33,371 bases of DNA from an uncultured bacterium (lineage in GTDB: Bacteria; Acidobacteriota; Thermoanaerobaculia; Multivoradales; J023): positions 1-33,371 of the forward strand of contig CALFAM010000043.1 of NCBI GenBank assembly GCA_937948815.1, written 5' to 3'. The position numbers were made by a program, and so were the translations under genes. Below the pieces are notes generated by a model that searched no databases, was not told the origin of the DNA, and worked only from the letters and a program-made list of their open reading frames with translations. Each line of letters starts with the position of its first letter. The stretch's first letter is position 1. Shown piece by piece: positions 31,613 through 33,371 of the stretch.

Positions 31613-33371
31613 ATGGCCAAGCAGACCCGCATTGCGTACGACGAAGAAGCGATCAAGACGCTCGATGCGTTGACCCACATCCGGCTGCGCACGGGGATGT
31701 ACATCGGCCGGATCGGCGACGGTTCGAGCCCTGACGATGGGATCTACATCTTGCTCAAAGAGGTCGTCGACAATGCGATCGACGAATTCATCATGGGCAA
31801 CGGGAAGCGCGTCGAGATCACCCTGAAAGAGGACCGAGTCACGGTACGCGACTACGGTCGGGGAATCCCGCTCGGGAAGGTGGTCGATTGTGTGTCTCGC
31901 ATGCACACCGGCGGCAAGTACAACGACGACGTTTTCCAGTTCTCCGTGGGTTTGAACGGCGTTGGTACCAAGGCGGTCAATGCGCTTTCTGCGCGCTTCG
32001 AGGTGGCGAGCTTCCGAGAGGGCAAGTTCAAGCGCGCTGTCTTCGAGCAGGGGCGAATCCTCGACGAAAAGGGTGGCAAGGACCCGCAGTCCAAGAACGG
32101 CACCTACGTCGCGTTCTCGCCCGACCCCGAGATCTTCGGCAAGTTCGTCTGGCGCGAGCCCTTCGTCGAGCGACGCCTGCGCTACTACGCCTACCTCAAT
32201 GCCGGCCTGTCGCTGGTGCTCAACGGCACCCTCTACAAGAGCAAGAACGGGCTGAAGGATCTGTTGGACGAAGAGCTTGGTGACGAACCGACGCTCTACG
32301 ACATCGTTCACCACAAGGAAGATCGCCTCGAGTTCGCGTTCACCCACACCAACAACTATGGCGAGAGCTACTTCAGCTTCGTCAACGGCCAGCACACCTC
32401 GGACGGTGGCACGCACCAGAGCGCGTTTCGCGAGGGCTTGCTCAAGGGCATCAACGAGTACGCGGGCAAGACGTTCGCGGGGCCGGACGTGCGCGATGGC
32501 ATCGTCGGTGCGGTGGCGATCAAGGTGCAAGAGCCGGTCTTCGAGAGCCAGACCAAGAACAAGCTGGGCTCGACCGATGTGCGGCCGTGGATCGTGCAGA
32601 CAGTGAAGGACGCGGTCGTGGTGTGGCTCCACAAGGAGTCGGATACAGCCGACAAGCTGGTCAAGAAGATCGAGGCCAACGAGCGCTTGCGCAAGGAACT
32701 GGCCGCGGTCAAGAAGGAGGCCAAGGCGCGGGCCAAGAAGACCGCGATCCGCATTCCCAAGCTGATCGACTGCAAGATCCACCGGGGTGACAAGAGCCCC
32801 CGCAACACGGAGTCGTCGATCTTCATCACCGAGGGCGACTCGGCTGGCGGCTCGATGGTGCAGGCCCGGGACGTCGACACCCAGGCGGTCTTCGCGCTCA
32901 AGGGAAAGCCGCTCAACTGCCACGGCCTGAAGCGTGACGCGATCTACCGCAACGAAGAGCTCTACAACCTCATGCGCGCGCTCGATATCGAAGACGACGT
33001 CGATGGCCTGCGCTACGAAAAGGTGATCATTGCGACTGACGCCGATGTCGACGGCATGCACATTCGCAACCTCCTTCTGACCTATTTCTTGCGCTACTTC
33101 GAAGAGCTGGTCAACCGCGGCCACGTCTTCTTGCTCGAGACGCCGCTCTTCCGCGTGCGCAACAAGAAGAAAACGCGCTATTGCTACAGCGAGACCGAGC
33201 GGGACGCGGCGGAGAAAGAGATCAAATCCGCGGAGGTCACGCGCTTCAAGGGTTTGGGCGAGATTTCACCGAAGGAGTTCAAGCAATTCGTCGGCAGCGA
33301 GATCCGGTTGGTGCCGGTGCGCATTCAGTCGATGAGCGAGGTCACCAAGGCGCTCGACTTCTACATGGGCA
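31613..33371 (+). CDS. parE: DNA topoisomerase IV subunit B (3' end missing)
   Basis: ATG 31613 follows GGGAGA closely, and 586 codons are present before the window ends without a stop. It is a type IIA topoisomerase ATPase subunit. The GHKL site has E50-V-V-D-N54 for Mg-ATP, D-Y-G-R-G-I-P-L and L-N-G-V-G-T-K-A-V-N-A-L for the ATP lid. The TOPRIM domain has I-T-E407-G-D-S-A-G-G-S and T-D476-A-D-V-D-G. Q-T-K-N-K-L-G-S and F-K-G-L-G-E are also in place. The Y-N-L-M-R-A-L-D and R-D-V-D-T-Q-A-V-F-A-L-K-G-K-P-L-N-C sections resemble the ParE form known from Bacteroidota and Acidobacteriota more than GyrB, so ParE is my call; GyrB cannot be fully excluded. The partner parC would be expected just downstream. 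Confidence 0.9.
   Translation, partial: MAKQTRIAYDEEAIKTLDALTHIRLRTGMYIGRIGDGSSPDDGIYILLKEVVDNAIDEFIMGNGKRVEITLKEDRVTVRDYGRGIPLGKVVDCVSRMHTGGKYNDDVFQFSVGLNGVGTKAVNALSARFEVASFREGKFKRAVFEQGRILDEKGGKDPQSKNGTYVAFSPDPEIFGKFVWREPFVERRLRYYAYLNAGLSLVLNGTLYKSKNGLKDLLDEELGDEPTLYDIVHHKEDRLEFAFTHTNNYGESYFSFVNGQHTSDGGTHQSAFREGLLKGINEYAGKTFAGPDVRDGIVGAVAIKVQEPVFESQTKNKLGSTDVRPWIVQTVKDAVVVWLHKESDTADKLVKKIEANERLRKELAAVKKEAKARAKKTAIRIPKLIDCKIHRGDKSPRNTESSIFITEGDSAGGSMVQARDVDTQAVFALKGKPLNCHGLKRDAIYRNEELYNLMRALDIEDDVDGLRYEKVIIATDADVDGMHIRNLLLTYFLRYFEELVNRGHVFLLETPLFRVRNKKKTRYCYSETERDAAEKEIKSAEVTRFKGLGEISPKEFKQFVGSEIRLVPVRIQSMSEVTKALDFYMG

Noticed and set aside
31589..33124. 511-residue minus-strand frame at the right end
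   Set aside because: It is antisense to parE, whose GHKL and TOPRIM motifs are unmistakable; the antisense product is a repetitive V/D/L/R shadow.
1..33371. tRNA, rRNA, CRISPR arrays, insertion sequences, phage genes
   Set aside because: I looked in all intergenic gaps for cloverleaf arms, regular repeats with spacers, transposase-like frames and terminal inverted repeats and saw none; short RNAs without structure cannot be excluded by eye.

Overview
The window is GC-rich, gene-dense DNA from a Gram-negative-type bacterium. The best guess is an Acidobacteriota member, perhaps Thermoanaerobaculia-like. The clues are an 'acidobacterial duplicated orphan permease' type FtsX/MacB protein (19675-22122), a paired amidohydrolase locus (3513-7966), secreted proteins carrying an F-x-x-DFE...WS motif, an ECF-type sigma factor followed by a zinc-finger anti-sigma-like protein, and a topoisomerase IV-type ParE. 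This assignment is inference; no rRNA or tRNA gene is present to settle it.

Layout. (1) 1-3418, plus strand: the 3' part of a polytopic membrane protein with a TPR tail, an ECF-like sigma factor, and a membrane-bound anti-sigma-like protein; two mutually exclusive hairpins lie between the last two. (2) 3431-3494: convergent terminator-like hairpins. (3) 3513-7966, minus strand: two translationally coupled exported amidohydrolase-family proteins, one a fusion of two amidohydrolase domains; three domains are present but only one keeps all expected metal ligands. (4) 8351-11624, plus strand: a membrane-anchored protein with six ASH/choice-of-anchor-D-like repeats, then an EamA permease with no standard start codon in its frame. 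(5) 11625-13641: a looser, accessory-looking stretch with two gene-poor gaps, an exported ThuA-like protein, a TTGACA promoter with a palindromic operator, and a probable broken ribbon-helix-helix antitoxin gene. (6) 13642-15459: an exported serine beta-lactamase-like hydrolase.

(7) 15580-17435, minus strand: thyA, folA and a small HELGH-motif protein, forming a thymidylate/folate operon. (8) 17609-22122, plus strand: sppA and the ADOP permease. (9) 22139-30248, minus strand: a housekeeping run in the order aat, prepilin peptidase, lepA, hemW, TPR protein, beta-CASP metallo-hydrolase, small membrane protein. Several junctions are ATGA/GTGA overlaps, and an 87-nt imperfect hairpin sits in the last gap. 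(10) 30527-33371, plus strand: an orphan secreted protein and the first 586 codons of parE, cut by the window end.

Most genes are core metabolism, translation, envelope or signalling functions. I see no phage, insertion sequence, CRISPR array, tRNA or rRNA. The least explained items are the toxin-antitoxin-like remnant upstream of the hydrolase gene, the 87-nt hairpin, the amidohydrolase set with progressive loss of metal ligands, and the EamA start anomaly.
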